Origin: Myxococcota bacterium
GTDB taxonomy: Bacteria; Myxococcota_A; Bradymonadia; UBA7976; UBA1532
NCBI GenBank assembly: GCA_018813065.1
Contig: JAHJCH010000354.1
Coordinates: 1 to 58,965, forward strand
Length of the DNA stretch: 58,965 nt
Reading direction: 5' to 3'
The position numbers and the translations under genes are program-made. A model generated the notes under the pieces. It ran no database searches and was not told the origin of the DNA. It worked only from the letters and a program-made list of their open reading frames with translations. This document shows positions 44,613 through 53,229 of the stretch, piece by piece; positions within the stretch are counted from its first letter, which is position 1, and each line of letters starts with the position of its first letter.

Positions 44613-45307
44613 AACTGACCCCCCACGCGCAGGCTCTGACCGTCCGCGCCGAGCCCCCAGGTGAAGCCAGGCGCAGGCTCACCCGCGCTCAGCGGGCTAT
44701 CGCTGGCGAAGTAGAGCAGGGCCGCGCCGCCGAGGAGGAGCGCGCCCGCCGCGCCGAAGGAGAGGTTGCTATAAAACGCGTAGCCGTCGGCGTCCTCGAC
44801 CAAGGCCAGCTGATCGGCGCGGGCGTAGAGGGCCTTGTCCAGCCCCCGCGCCGTGGCCGCCTTATCATTGGCGCTGATGCCATAGAGGACCCCCAGCCCC
44901 GCCGCGACGCCGCCGAGGCCCATCAGCCCATAGCTCGTCATCGCCAGGGAGAAGCCTGGCCCTGTGTGTACGACCTTGATCTTCGGCTCAGCGTGTGTGG
45001 CGGCCTTGACGGGCGGCGCGGCCAGCACGCTGACCACCGTGACCTGCCCGGCCTTGATCTCAAACGCGCGGGACTCCACGGCGGCCCCCTCAGGGCGCGC
45101 CTCCAAGGTATGCGGGCCTGGGGTGAGGGCCCAAGGCGCGTTGAAGGGGCTCTCGCCGATGCGCTCGCCGTCGAGGAAGAGCGCCACGCCCGCCACGCCC
45201 GCCTTGATCTGCAAGGTGCCCATCTCCGCCTCTGCGGCGCGCGCGGGGAGGGAGGAGAGGTGGGTTAAGCACAGCAGGATCAGCGAGCCCCACCGGGTCA
45301 GAGCCAT
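44609..45307 (-). CDS. PEGA-domain envelope protein
   Basis: A 232-aa protein with a signal peptide (LILLCLTHLSSLPARAAEA), a PEGA domain (IKAGVAGVALFLDGERIGES, LTPGPHTLEARPEGA) and two later hydrophobic segments (LAMTSYGLMGLGGVAAGLGV, LSFGAAGALLLGGAALLYF). PEGA domains often accompany surface-layer or kinase genes. It is co-translated with the lipoprotein and kinase genes downstream, which suggests a membrane signalling unit. Confidence 0.78.
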   Translation of the reverse strand: MALTRWGSLILLCLTHLSSLPARAAEAEMGTLQIKAGVAGVALFLDGERIGESPFNAPWALTPGPHTLEARPEGAAVESRAFEIKAGQVTVVSVLAAPPVKAATHAEPKIKVVHTGPGFSLAMTSYGLMGLGGVAAGLGVLYGISANDKAATARGLDKALYARADQLALVEDADGYAFYSNLSFGAAGALLLGGAALLYFASDSPLSAGEPAPGFTWGLGADGQSLRVGGQF

Positions 45308-45361
45308 CAGGCGTCTCCAAAAGATCGTTCTTGGCTGGTTTATCAGAGCGCCCTTTGCGCT

Positions 45362-47041
45362 TCAACGGCGTCGCCACCGGCCCCAGAGATATAACCCCAG
45401 GGTCAAGAGGAGGCAAAAATAGGCGAAGGCCTCACCGATCAGCTGATAGAGCGTCTGAGATTGCAGCAGGGGGGCGGACCACAGCAGCGTCTCCGCCCCG
45501 GTCGGGCGAGTCTGCTTGATCAGGCGCCCGTTGGCATCGATGAAGGCGCTGACCCCGGTCAGGGTGGGCCGCGCCATCGCCAAGCGATGCTCGATGGCGC
45601 GCGGCATGGCCAAGATCAAGTGCAGATAACGCTCGGCGGTCTGCCCAAACCAATCATCATTGGTCATATTGATGATTAAATGTGGACTTTGACCGGAAAA
45701 GGAGCGCATAAAACTTGAAAGGATGCCCTCATAACAAATTGAGACGGCCAAACGCACAGGTTCACCCCAACGTGTCGTCTCCATCACCTTCACCTCAGTC
45801 CCAGCCTCTAGATTGCCGGCAGTCGGGATATACTTATAAATCCAAGGGAAATACTCTACGAAGGGGATATACTCACCAAAAACCAGCGGCTTCACCTTGT
45901 CATAGCGGCCCAAGACCGCGCCATCCTCGGCCAACAACCAAGCGGAGTTATAGGGATTAAAGGGCGCGTCGCCTTCCCAGCGTGGTGTTGCGCGTGGCTC
46001 AAGGCTCGTGCCGCCGAAGATGAGTGGGGTCTTAAAGCCACGGATCGGCGCGGCGCGCTCCGAGATCGGCGTGGGCTTGATGATATCTTGGCGATAATCC
46101 TTCACCAGCGCGGCCTTAGAGGGGGCGACGTGGCGGGCGTGCCGTGGGATCGCCTCAAAGCGATAAGCGCTCTCAGACCAGAGGATCAGCTCCGCGCCCT
46201 CCGCCTCTGCCTGAGCGGAGAGGCGTTGCAGCTTGAGGAGATGATTTTGGATATTCTCCTCGGGCTCCTTTTGAAAGATCCCCACATCCGCCTCAACGAT
46301 CCCCAAGCGCAGCTTCGGCGCGTCTGCCATGCGGCGGTCGATCTGATACATCCGGGCGCCGCCATAGAGGAAGACGACGGCGAGCATCACGGCGGTCACC
46401 TTGGTGGCGCGCATGGGGGGGCGGCGACCCTCCAGCTTGGCGCGGACCCAGAGATAGAGCACGGCGTTGACGCGATAGATCAGGAAGGTCACGGCGGGCA
46501 CACCCAGCAGATCGACGACCTGCATCACCAAGGGGAAGCTCGCTTGGCTATTGCCCATATAAGCGGGGAAGATCCGGGGGACGGCGATCTCCACGGCCAC
46601 CATCGCCAGGGGCGCCGCCCACTCTAGGGGCACGCGGGTGGTGTTGACGATGCGGTTGACGAGGAAGGCCCACAAGGCCCACAGGACGCCCATCCAAGCG
46701 CCGTGAAGGATCATCAACAGCCAGGCGATGGGTGAGGGCAGGTGACCGAAGGTCTCAAGCATCTCAGCCAGCCAGTGATAGCCGCCGACGTTGATCAGGG
46801 TCCCGGCCAACCAGCCCCAATAGAAGGCGGCCTTAGGCGCCTTGTCGCGCAGCACCCACAGCAAGGGGACGTGGCTGAACCAGATGAGATAGAAGAGGTC
46901 CACCTCGGGGGCGAAGGCGGTGGGGAAGGCGGTAAAGGTCAGGATCGCGGAGAGGCTGACGAGGAGGAGATCGAGGAGGGCGCGGCGCGTGAGGCGTCGG
47001 CGGCGGCGTGGTGGCGAGGCGTGGCGTTGAGGGCGGCTCAT
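45362..47041 (-). CDS. lnt: Apolipoprotein N-acyltransferase
   Basis: An inner-membrane enzyme that adds the third acyl chain to lipoproteins. It is 559 aa with about seven N-terminal helices, then the nitrilase-like domain with catalytic Glu in LILWSESAY (WSE replaces the common WPE), Lys in YDKVKPLVFGEYIP, and Cys in VSICYEGIL. A last helix follows (AYFCLLLTLGLYLWG). The gene fits an organism rich in lipoproteins, as seen here. Confidence 0.93.
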   Translation of the reverse strand: MSRPQRHASPPRRRRRLTRRALLDLLLVSLSAILTFTAFPTAFAPEVDLFYLIWFSHVPLLWVLRDKAPKAAFYWGWLAGTLINVGGYHWLAEMLETFGHLPSPIAWLLMILHGAWMGVLWALWAFLVNRIVNTTRVPLEWAAPLAMVAVEIAVPRIFPAYMGNSQASFPLVMQVVDLLGVPAVTFLIYRVNAVLYLWVRAKLEGRRPPMRATKVTAVMLAVVFLYGGARMYQIDRRMADAPKLRLGIVEADVGIFQKEPEENIQNHLLKLQRLSAQAEAEGAELILWSESAYRFEAIPRHARHVAPSKAALVKDYRQDIIKPTPISERAAPIRGFKTPLIFGGTSLEPRATPRWEGDAPFNPYNSAWLLAEDGAVLGRYDKVKPLVFGEYIPFVEYFPWIYKYIPTAGNLEAGTEVKVMETTRWGEPVRLAVSICYEGILSSFMRSFSGQSPHLIINMTNDDWFGQTAERYLHLILAMPRAIEHRLAMARPTLTGVSAFIDANGRLIKQTRPTGAETLLWSAPLLQSQTLYQLIGEAFAYFCLLLTLGLYLWGRWRRR

Positions 47042-47177
47042 CTTGCTCTAGCGGGTGAACAGGGAGGGGCGGGATCCTAGCCGCGCGATGCGGGGCGCGC
47101 AATCCTCGCCGCAGCAGAGCCGGCGGACCAAGTGGCACCCGCCTGCTCCTGAGGGGATGACACCCTGAGGATCGCCT

Positions 47178-50100
47178 CTATGGCCTCTGAGCGGACGACG
47201 CGCTGCGCTGAGCGTCTGGGATGATCTGCAACCTCTCCTCCTCCGCCTCTTGGAGATCGGCAACCCGCAAGTACACTTTGCGCTCAACGCGCGTGTTGAC
47301 CTGCACATCGGCGTGAAGCTGCCCAAAAGGATCACGCACCGTGCGGATGAAGGGCGCTTGTTCGCTTAAATCAGATCGCAGGTTCCCCACGAGGTACAGG
47401 TAATAGCGCCCCCGCAGCGACGGATCTCCCGCGCTCTTCCACTCATTCCATGTACACGCCTGTCGCCGCGCCGCGATCCCCGAGGACTTCAGCTCGACGG
47501 CGCGATCCAGGCGTCCTGATGCGTCGAGGGACAACAAATCAAAGCCCGGCCACGCTTCGCTGACGCCGCGCAGCTCACGCTCAAAGACGCCGCGCAGCGC
47601 GCCCCAAGCGGCTTTGATGTGGTCTGGGTGTGATACATCAAACACGCGCCCCCCTCCCGCGCGCGCCAAGCGTGCCTGCTCAAAGGACATCGCCACAGAC
47701 ATCCCCAACTGATCCAACGCAGTGAGATCGGTCCTGTGCGTCGCGTATCCATGAGTCCCGCCCTCGCGCATTTGCACGCTCGCGGCGCCCTCCACCGTGT
47801 GCTGCGCTGAAGGGGACATGATCCGCACGGGGCAGCCCAGGACGCTCAAGGACGCTGCGGGCCAAAGGGGATGGCATGGCGCTTCTGGGGTGTCCGCAGG
47901 CGTTGGGGCAAGGGCTTGCGCCGGGGATGCTTGAGGGGAAGGCGAGGTGAGGGGCGCTGGCCCCGCCGTCTTGGGCGCGGGCGCGGGCTCAACCCACAGA
48001 TCGTCATCCCCATGCAAGCGACGCTGATACTCTTCGAGATCCGCAGACGCGCCCGCGCGCCGCAAGATCCGCAGACGCGCCGCCTCATCGCGCGCCTTGA
48101 TCAGCGTCAGGAACGACTCATAACGAGGCGCCCCAAAGAGGACAGCCAGGGCCTCAGCGAGCCGCTCAGCGTCTTCCTCAACGGGCGGCCAAGCCTGCGA
48201 ACTCCAGCGCACGAAGGCGTGGCTTGGATGATCGCGATCGACGTACACACCGACGGGCACGTTCGCCGCGCCGATGAGCTGTCCGTCGAGCTTCGTCGTC
48301 AACATCAGCGCCTTTACGGGCTCAACGCCCTGCAGGAACGCGGCGAGCCTATGCGCGTCTAAGCTCGCCTGGCGCTCCTCTTGACGCTCCACGCCCAAGC
48401 GCGCCAAGAGCGCGGGTCCACACGCCTCAATGGCCTTACGGAAAAGATCAAGCTCCGCGCCGAGGAGAGCGGGCGCTTCTGGCGTTGGCGATCGCTCAAG
48501 AGCAGCCTCCAAGAGTCGCACGCCAAAGCAGGCTTGGAGAGGCTTCTTCGCGTGGGCGTCCCCTTCAAGGATAAAGATGGGCACGTCGAATCCCTCACCT
48601 GCCCCACGCTGCTCGGCGAAGAACACCTGGTGCGCGGGCCGCCAGACGAGATTCTCCCCAAAGAGCGTTGGCAGGCGCGCCTCAGCGCGCTTGACCTCGG
48701 GTTGGTGCCCCACCAGCAGCTCCATCAAGTGACGACACCCTGTAGACAAGAGACGACGGGCCGCGCGTACGTCGGGCGCGTTTTGCGACACGATCTCCAA
48801 CTGCCTCAACCACACCTCAGCGTCATCCAGCGTAAAGGTCGAGGGTGTCAGCTCCGCGCGGACGCCGAGGCGCGCGGCGAAGCCGCTGGGATCGTCGATC
48901 TCCAAGACAGGCAGCAGCGGCCCCGTCTGCTTAAAGCGACGATCCAGCTCCCGACTCGGGCGCCAAGCCTGTGAGGCGCGACGTGGCCCGTGCTTAGTGG
49001 GGCAGAAGGCGGCCTCCTTGAGTCGCCACAGCCAGAGGTTATCGCAGAGCGACACCGTCTCATTGGTGTAGGCGCGCGGGGGCTTGCGCCTGCCCGGCGA
49101 GTGCCCCTTGGTCAACGCGACGACCGCGCGCGCCACCGGCTGAAGGCTGGGCCAATGCGCTTGGAGGTGTTGATACAGCGCGCGCCCAACCCCGCCTTGT
49201 GCGTCCGCAGCGGCGGCGGCGAGGAGCACATCGAGGTGCTCTAGGTGATGTATGCCATAGAGCCACCGACGGCGCTCGTGTAGGTCCTTGATCGCCTTGG
49301 CATCGAGGCTGTCGATGAGCGTCGCGCGCCACGCATCCCACACCGCGTCGGGGAGCGCCTGAAAGATCCAGCCGCGTGGCTTGATGAAGCCCTCCGTACG
49401 CAGCCAGCCCGTGTTGTGGTCCTCAACGTCTTGGAAGTGGACCGCGCGGAGGTGGGCGTTGACGCCCAACCAAGAGAAGAACGTCCGCCAACGCTCGCGC
49501 TCATCCGCAGGCAGCGCGGCGTCCTCATCCTCGTCTAAGCCGACCTCATCGACGTCGAGGGTCTCCTCATCCGTGGCTTGCGCCTGATCGTCCAGCGACG
49601 CGTACCGCGCCAGGTAGCCGGAGAAGGCCGTCGGCCCCAGGATAAAAGGGACATCCGGCGAAGGCTGACCGGCCTCTTGGCACGCGCGCAACAAGACCTC
49701 GACCGACTGATCCCCGATCCAGTCCTCGCCAAAGTACGCGCGATAGGCCGCGACCCACTGCACCCCGCCATCGGGGGCACGGCAGGGCACCTCCAAGCGC
49801 GCGAGGGCGAAGAGCGCCCGCTGATTGCCCAGGCGCTCAAAGGGCAGCCGCTCCCCTTGTCCTGTCTTCCCCGAGAGCTGACAGACCGCTGCGAGCTGCG
49901 CGATGTCGTGAAACCGCGCGCGTTGATGTGCCTGATCCCAGGCCATGCTGGGTAAGACGCTGGCGCGCATCACCTCGGGGAACTTGAAATCTTGGAGCCC
50001 AAACAGCCCCTGCCAAGCCACCATCTCCGCCTTAAGTGTCTCTTGTCGCTCTTGGCGGCTCAGCTTGCCCCAGCACACCGCCTGACTGAGAAAACAAAGC

Positions 50101-51872
50101 CCCGGCAGCGGCACCTCACCGCGCAAAAACTGAGGCGGATAAAAGGCCGCGCGATCCCCCACGGCCTCGCGATGACATGTCCTGTCCTCGCGCACATCGA
50201 CGGGCATCAGCGGCAGCGCGCGCACCTCAGCGACGAAGGCCGCTTGCTCCGAGGCCACATAGCCCGCCCAAAGGCGCTCAAGGAGCTGAAGGATCGGATC
50301 AACAACCACCATGCGCTGAAGATCCTCCACTGCGCGGCTCCGCGTTGGATCAGCAGCGGCGAGAGTTTGAGCGGCCTCAACGGGTGAGAGAACCGCCGCG
50401 CCGTGATCAGCCAACACGCGCGCCTCATCGAGGGCGCACCACGCTGCGGCGGGGAAGGCGCGCCGCGCGTGCGTGGCGTTGACGGGGAGCACTGTACGCA
50501 ACGCCTCGCCGATGTCGGGGCGCAGTGGGGGGAGCACGATCACCTGTGGCGCCAACAGCGCGCCGACCTCAGAGGGGACAAACGGGTACACCGCGATGGC
50601 GGCCCGGATCGCTTGATAGATCACCTCGGCCAATGGACCTTGAACCAGGCGATCCCGTGCCAGGAGCATCAACGCTTTCTTGGCGTCCAAGGCCAAGAGC
50701 GCGGGGAACAGCACCTCCACGAAAAGCCGCGCCGCCGCCCGCACCAGGAAGGCGTTATAGTCTGGGGCGCACTGCCCCTCGGTCTCTGGCACCACGCGGA
50801 CATGTTGACGCGACAGCCCCGAGGCGAACGCGCCATTGATCAAGAAGCCATAAGGCGTGCGTTCAGCCGTTGGCAAGAAGACGTGCAGCAAGGCGTCCTT
50901 GATCGGCGTAGAAGCGTCGGCCTCAACGCGCGCGGCGACGCTGACCTCGGTGATGTGTACGTCGGCCCAGGCCATGCCCTCCAACCCACCTCGGTGCGCG
51001 CCGATCTCGATGTCCCCGTCGTGCGCGACAAGATATGTCTTATGCACTGTGGAGTCTGCGTGTTGCGCCTCAAGGCGCACGCGGTACAGCCCACGCGTGC
51101 TCATAGACGTGACCCTTGACCACGGCTCGACCTCAGCATGAGTCACCCGCCGAGCGCGCACGATCAACCACGCCCGCGAGACCTCACCGATCACGATCTC
51201 AACCGCCTCTAGTTGCTTAAGGAAGAGGAGCGTCGTCTCGGGGAGGCCCTCAAGCCCTCGCTTTATCTCCGTGTAGCGCTCATGGGCATCCTCTACAGAG
51301 AAGGGGAAGAAGAAGGCGGTGGTCATGCCCAGCGCGCGCAGCTCGGCCCAGCGTGGGTGAGGCGCCTTCATCGGCCAAGGGAGCCGCATCAGCGGGGCGT
51401 ATCTTTGCTGGGTGAACCCCGCAGCCTTGAGGGCACCAAGGCTGCGGGCCTCATCGAAGCAGAAGGCATAGGAGCATGAATAGATCTCAGGCGCGCGGCT
51501 GATCTCAAGGACAGACTTAAAGCCCATGCCTTTGTGCCCGATGCTCGCGCGCCGCTTGGCGCCCTCCACCTCGCCCACCGCCTGCTTGGTCGAGGCGCTG
51601 ATCCCACAGATGCCTCGAACATCATCCTCGCTCAACGCGCGGCCGGAATTGGCGAACCACAGCCCCTCGGCGTGCAGCTCGATCCTCAGCCTGGCGGGCG
51701 CGCCAGGCGCGCTGGCATCATCCGCATTCTGGATCAGCTCATAGAGCAGCCGACCTCGGTAATTACGCGCGATCTCATCCTCTTGGCCGATGTCCTCCCT
51801 CAACCGTTGACTGCTGGTCCGATAGATATTGAGGTTCTCCGCGCGGATCTTCTCGAAGAGTGTGTCTTCCAT
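47178..51872 (-). CDS. Giant sacsin-like HSP90-ATPase protein with a DUF3883-like C-terminus
   Basis: A 1564-aa protein from the ATG at 51872 (MEDTLFEKIRAENLNIYRTS); the ORF track starts 22 codons earlier. The N-terminus is a GHKL/HSP90-type ATPase of the sacsin family: LLYELIQNADDA (ATP-Mg Asn), ANSGRALSEDDVRGIC and SIGHKGMGFKSVLEIS. About 1000 mostly helical residues follow without a recognised domain. The C-terminal ~150 residues resemble DUF3883 (DRAVELKSSGIAARRQ, TWNEWKSAGD, YYLYLVGNL), with ELK as a possible PD-(D/E)xK nuclease site. Proteins joining such ATPases with DUF3883 occur in prokaryotic defence loci; a role here is inference. It stands alone with its own promoter region. Confidence 0.8.
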   Translation of the reverse strand: MEDTLFEKIRAENLNIYRTSSQRLREDIGQEDEIARNYRGRLLYELIQNADDASAPGAPARLRIELHAEGLWFANSGRALSEDDVRGICGISASTKQAVGEVEGAKRRASIGHKGMGFKSVLEISRAPEIYSCSYAFCFDEARSLGALKAAGFTQQRYAPLMRLPWPMKAPHPRWAELRALGMTTAFFFPFSVEDAHERYTEIKRGLEGLPETTLLFLKQLEAVEIVIGEVSRAWLIVRARRVTHAEVEPWSRVTSMSTRGLYRVRLEAQHADSTVHKTYLVAHDGDIEIGAHRGGLEGMAWADVHITEVSVAARVEADASTPIKDALLHVFLPTAERTPYGFLINGAFASGLSRQHVRVVPETEGQCAPDYNAFLVRAAARLFVEVLFPALLALDAKKALMLLARDRLVQGPLAEVIYQAIRAAIAVYPFVPSEVGALLAPQVIVLPPLRPDIGEALRTVLPVNATHARRAFPAAAWCALDEARVLADHGAAVLSPVEAAQTLAAADPTRSRAVEDLQRMVVVDPILQLLERLWAGYVASEQAAFVAEVRALPLMPVDVREDRTCHREAVGDRAAFYPPQFLRGEVPLPGLCFLSQAVCWGKLSRQERQETLKAEMVAWQGLFGLQDFKFPEVMRASVLPSMAWDQAHQRARFHDIAQLAAVCQLSGKTGQGERLPFERLGNQRALFALARLEVPCRAPDGGVQWVAAYRAYFGEDWIGDQSVEVLLRACQEAGQPSPDVPFILGPTAFSGYLARYASLDDQAQATDEETLDVDEVGLDEDEDAALPADERERWRTFFSWLGVNAHLRAVHFQDVEDHNTGWLRTEGFIKPRGWIFQALPDAVWDAWRATLIDSLDAKAIKDLHERRRWLYGIHHLEHLDVLLAAAAADAQGGVGRALYQHLQAHWPSLQPVARAVVALTKGHSPGRRKPPRAYTNETVSLCDNLWLWRLKEAAFCPTKHGPRRASQAWRPSRELDRRFKQTGPLLPVLEIDDPSGFAARLGVRAELTPSTFTLDDAEVWLRQLEIVSQNAPDVRAARRLLSTGCRHLMELLVGHQPEVKRAEARLPTLFGENLVWRPAHQVFFAEQRGAGEGFDVPIFILEGDAHAKKPLQACFGVRLLEAALERSPTPEAPALLGAELDLFRKAIEACGPALLARLGVERQEERQASLDAHRLAAFLQGVEPVKALMLTTKLDGQLIGAANVPVGVYVDRDHPSHAFVRWSSQAWPPVEEDAERLAEALAVLFGAPRYESFLTLIKARDEAARLRILRRAGASADLEEYQRRLHGDDDLWVEPAPAPKTAGPAPLTSPSPQASPAQALAPTPADTPEAPCHPLWPAASLSVLGCPVRIMSPSAQHTVEGAASVQMREGGTHGYATHRTDLTALDQLGMSVAMSFEQARLARAGGGRVFDVSHPDHIKAAWGALRGVFERELRGVSEAWPGFDLLSLDASGRLDRAVELKSSGIAARRQACTWNEWKSAGDPSLRGRYYLYLVGNLRSDLSEQAPFIRTVRDPFGQLHADVQVNTRVERKVYLRVADLQEAEEERLQIIPDAQRSASSAQRP

Positions 51873-51955
51873 GCTCTGCCCCTTCGCGACATGAGAGTGT
51901 TGTTCGCCGTTGTCGCCGAATACGACATCACGCTTCAAAGATCAAAGGAGCACGT

Positions 51956-51994
51956 GGGTGCCACCTGCTCAGTGGGGTGCCACCTGCTCAGTGG
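51956..51994. promoter_or_regulatory. Tandem 19-bp dyad repeat upstream of the sacsin-like gene
   Basis: Two perfect head-to-tail copies of GGGTGCCACCTGCTCAGTG (51956-51974, 51975-51993). Each holds the dyad CCAC-ctgctca-GTGG, extended to GCCAC/GTGGC in the second copy. They lie 84-121 bp upstream of the start at 51872 in the promoter region, fitting a two-site operator. Confidence 0.5.
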
Positions 51995-52028
51995 CTCAGG
52001 GGGCGCCTGCGCGCCTTTGGATTGAGCC

Positions 52029-53033
52029 TCAGCGCCTCATGTACGCCTTGAGCTCCTCGATCGCGGGGGTCAGCCGTGTGGTGAGGATCTCCCTCAGCTT
52101 AGGGTTGTCTCGTCGCTGATCGAGCCAAGAGAGGATCATCAGCCTCCGCACCATCATAAAGTCCTCGATGACGTCCACCTGCGCCTGTGGGAAGGGGCGC
52201 ACGCCGCGATAGCCCTGCAACCACGCCTGGAGAAGCTCGGCCCTCTCGGGCGCGCGCCAATCGTGTTGGAGGCAGACGCAGGCGTCATAGGCGTGCCACG
52301 AGAAGGCGGCGTCATCGAAGTCGATCGCGCGCGCGACGCCCCCCTTCATCAGCACGTTGCCGGTGTGGAGATCGGCGTGGACGAGCCCGAAGCGATCTGG
52401 CCCCTTGCCGAAGGCGACGAGCTTCTGTTGGAGCGCGTCGGCGGCCTCGGTGACGAGGCGCCGTTGAGGGGGCGTCAGGGCCTCGATCTGGCGCGGATCG
52501 CCCCAGATGGCTTCGGCGCCCAAGAGCCCCTCCTCGTCGAGGCGGTGTCGCGTGAAGCCCTCGGGCGGGGTCCACGCTGCGGCGTGCGCGTGGAGCCGCG
52601 CGCAGAGCGCCCCGATGGCGTGGAAGTCGCTCTGCGTGCGGCGCTTTTTCTGGAATCGCGCACCATCAATCCACTCAAACAACACCACGTGGCGCGGCTC
52701 GGGGACCCCCTCGACGGTGATCGTCTGGACGCGCTCACCGTCGAGGCCGACGCGGGGGCGTGGGACGTGGAGATCGGTGTCTCGCGCGAGGGCGTCCAGC
52801 CAGTCCATCTCGGATCGGATGTTGGCCTCGGGTTGGTAGCCGGGCCGGTGGACGCGGATGACGTAGCGCCCGGTGGGGGCGCGCGCCTCGAAGGTGGTGT
52901 TCTCACCGTGGAAGAGCAGCCTCGGGCGCGAGGCGTCGGTGAGGCCGAACCGCGCCAGGGCCTCTCGCGCCATCGCGCCGAGGCGCCGGGCTTGGCCTCT
53001 GTATGTCAACTCAAGGTAGGGCTTTCGGGGCAT
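52029..53033 (-). CDS. APH-fold small-molecule kinase
   Basis: From the ATG at 53033 (MPRKPYLELTYRGQARRLGA) a 334-aa kinase of the aminoglycoside phosphotransferase/homoserine kinase superfamily. It has an N-lobe with a nucleotide loop (HGENTTFEARA), the catalytic HADLHTGNVL, and the Mg site AIDFDDAAF. Order and spacing fit SrkA/HomSK-type enzymes; the substrate is not known. Antibiotic resistance is not implied by the fold. Confidence 0.85.
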   Translation of the reverse strand: MPRKPYLELTYRGQARRLGAMAREALARFGLTDASRPRLLFHGENTTFEARAPTGRYVIRVHRPGYQPEANIRSEMDWLDALARDTDLHVPRPRVGLDGERVQTITVEGVPEPRHVVLFEWIDGARFQKKRRTQSDFHAIGALCARLHAHAAAWTPPEGFTRHRLDEEGLLGAEAIWGDPRQIEALTPPQRRLVTEAADALQQKLVAFGKGPDRFGLVHADLHTGNVLMKGGVARAIDFDDAAFSWHAYDACVCLQHDWRAPERAELLQAWLQGYRGVRPFPQAQVDVIEDFMMVRRLMILSWLDQRRDNPKLREILTTRLTPAIEELKAYMRR

Positions 53034-53229
53034 CGGGGGGGCTCCGGGGAGGTCTCTCGCGGCGAGCCTACTCTGCACGGTGGTCGTCATACAGGGTCAC
53101 GGCGTGTCAGATCAGGGGCCGTCATCGCGATGGCCGGGAGGACATCGTGAGCGCCAACCGGAGCACGCGGTTGACACCTTCCACCTGGCGCTGTGACCCT
53201 CCTGGTGGACTCCAATAAGGTCTCTTGCG

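Noticed and set aside
52029-53033. Aminoglycoside resistance gene
   Set aside because: The APH fold is shared with many metabolic kinases and nothing in the sequence or context points to antibiotics.
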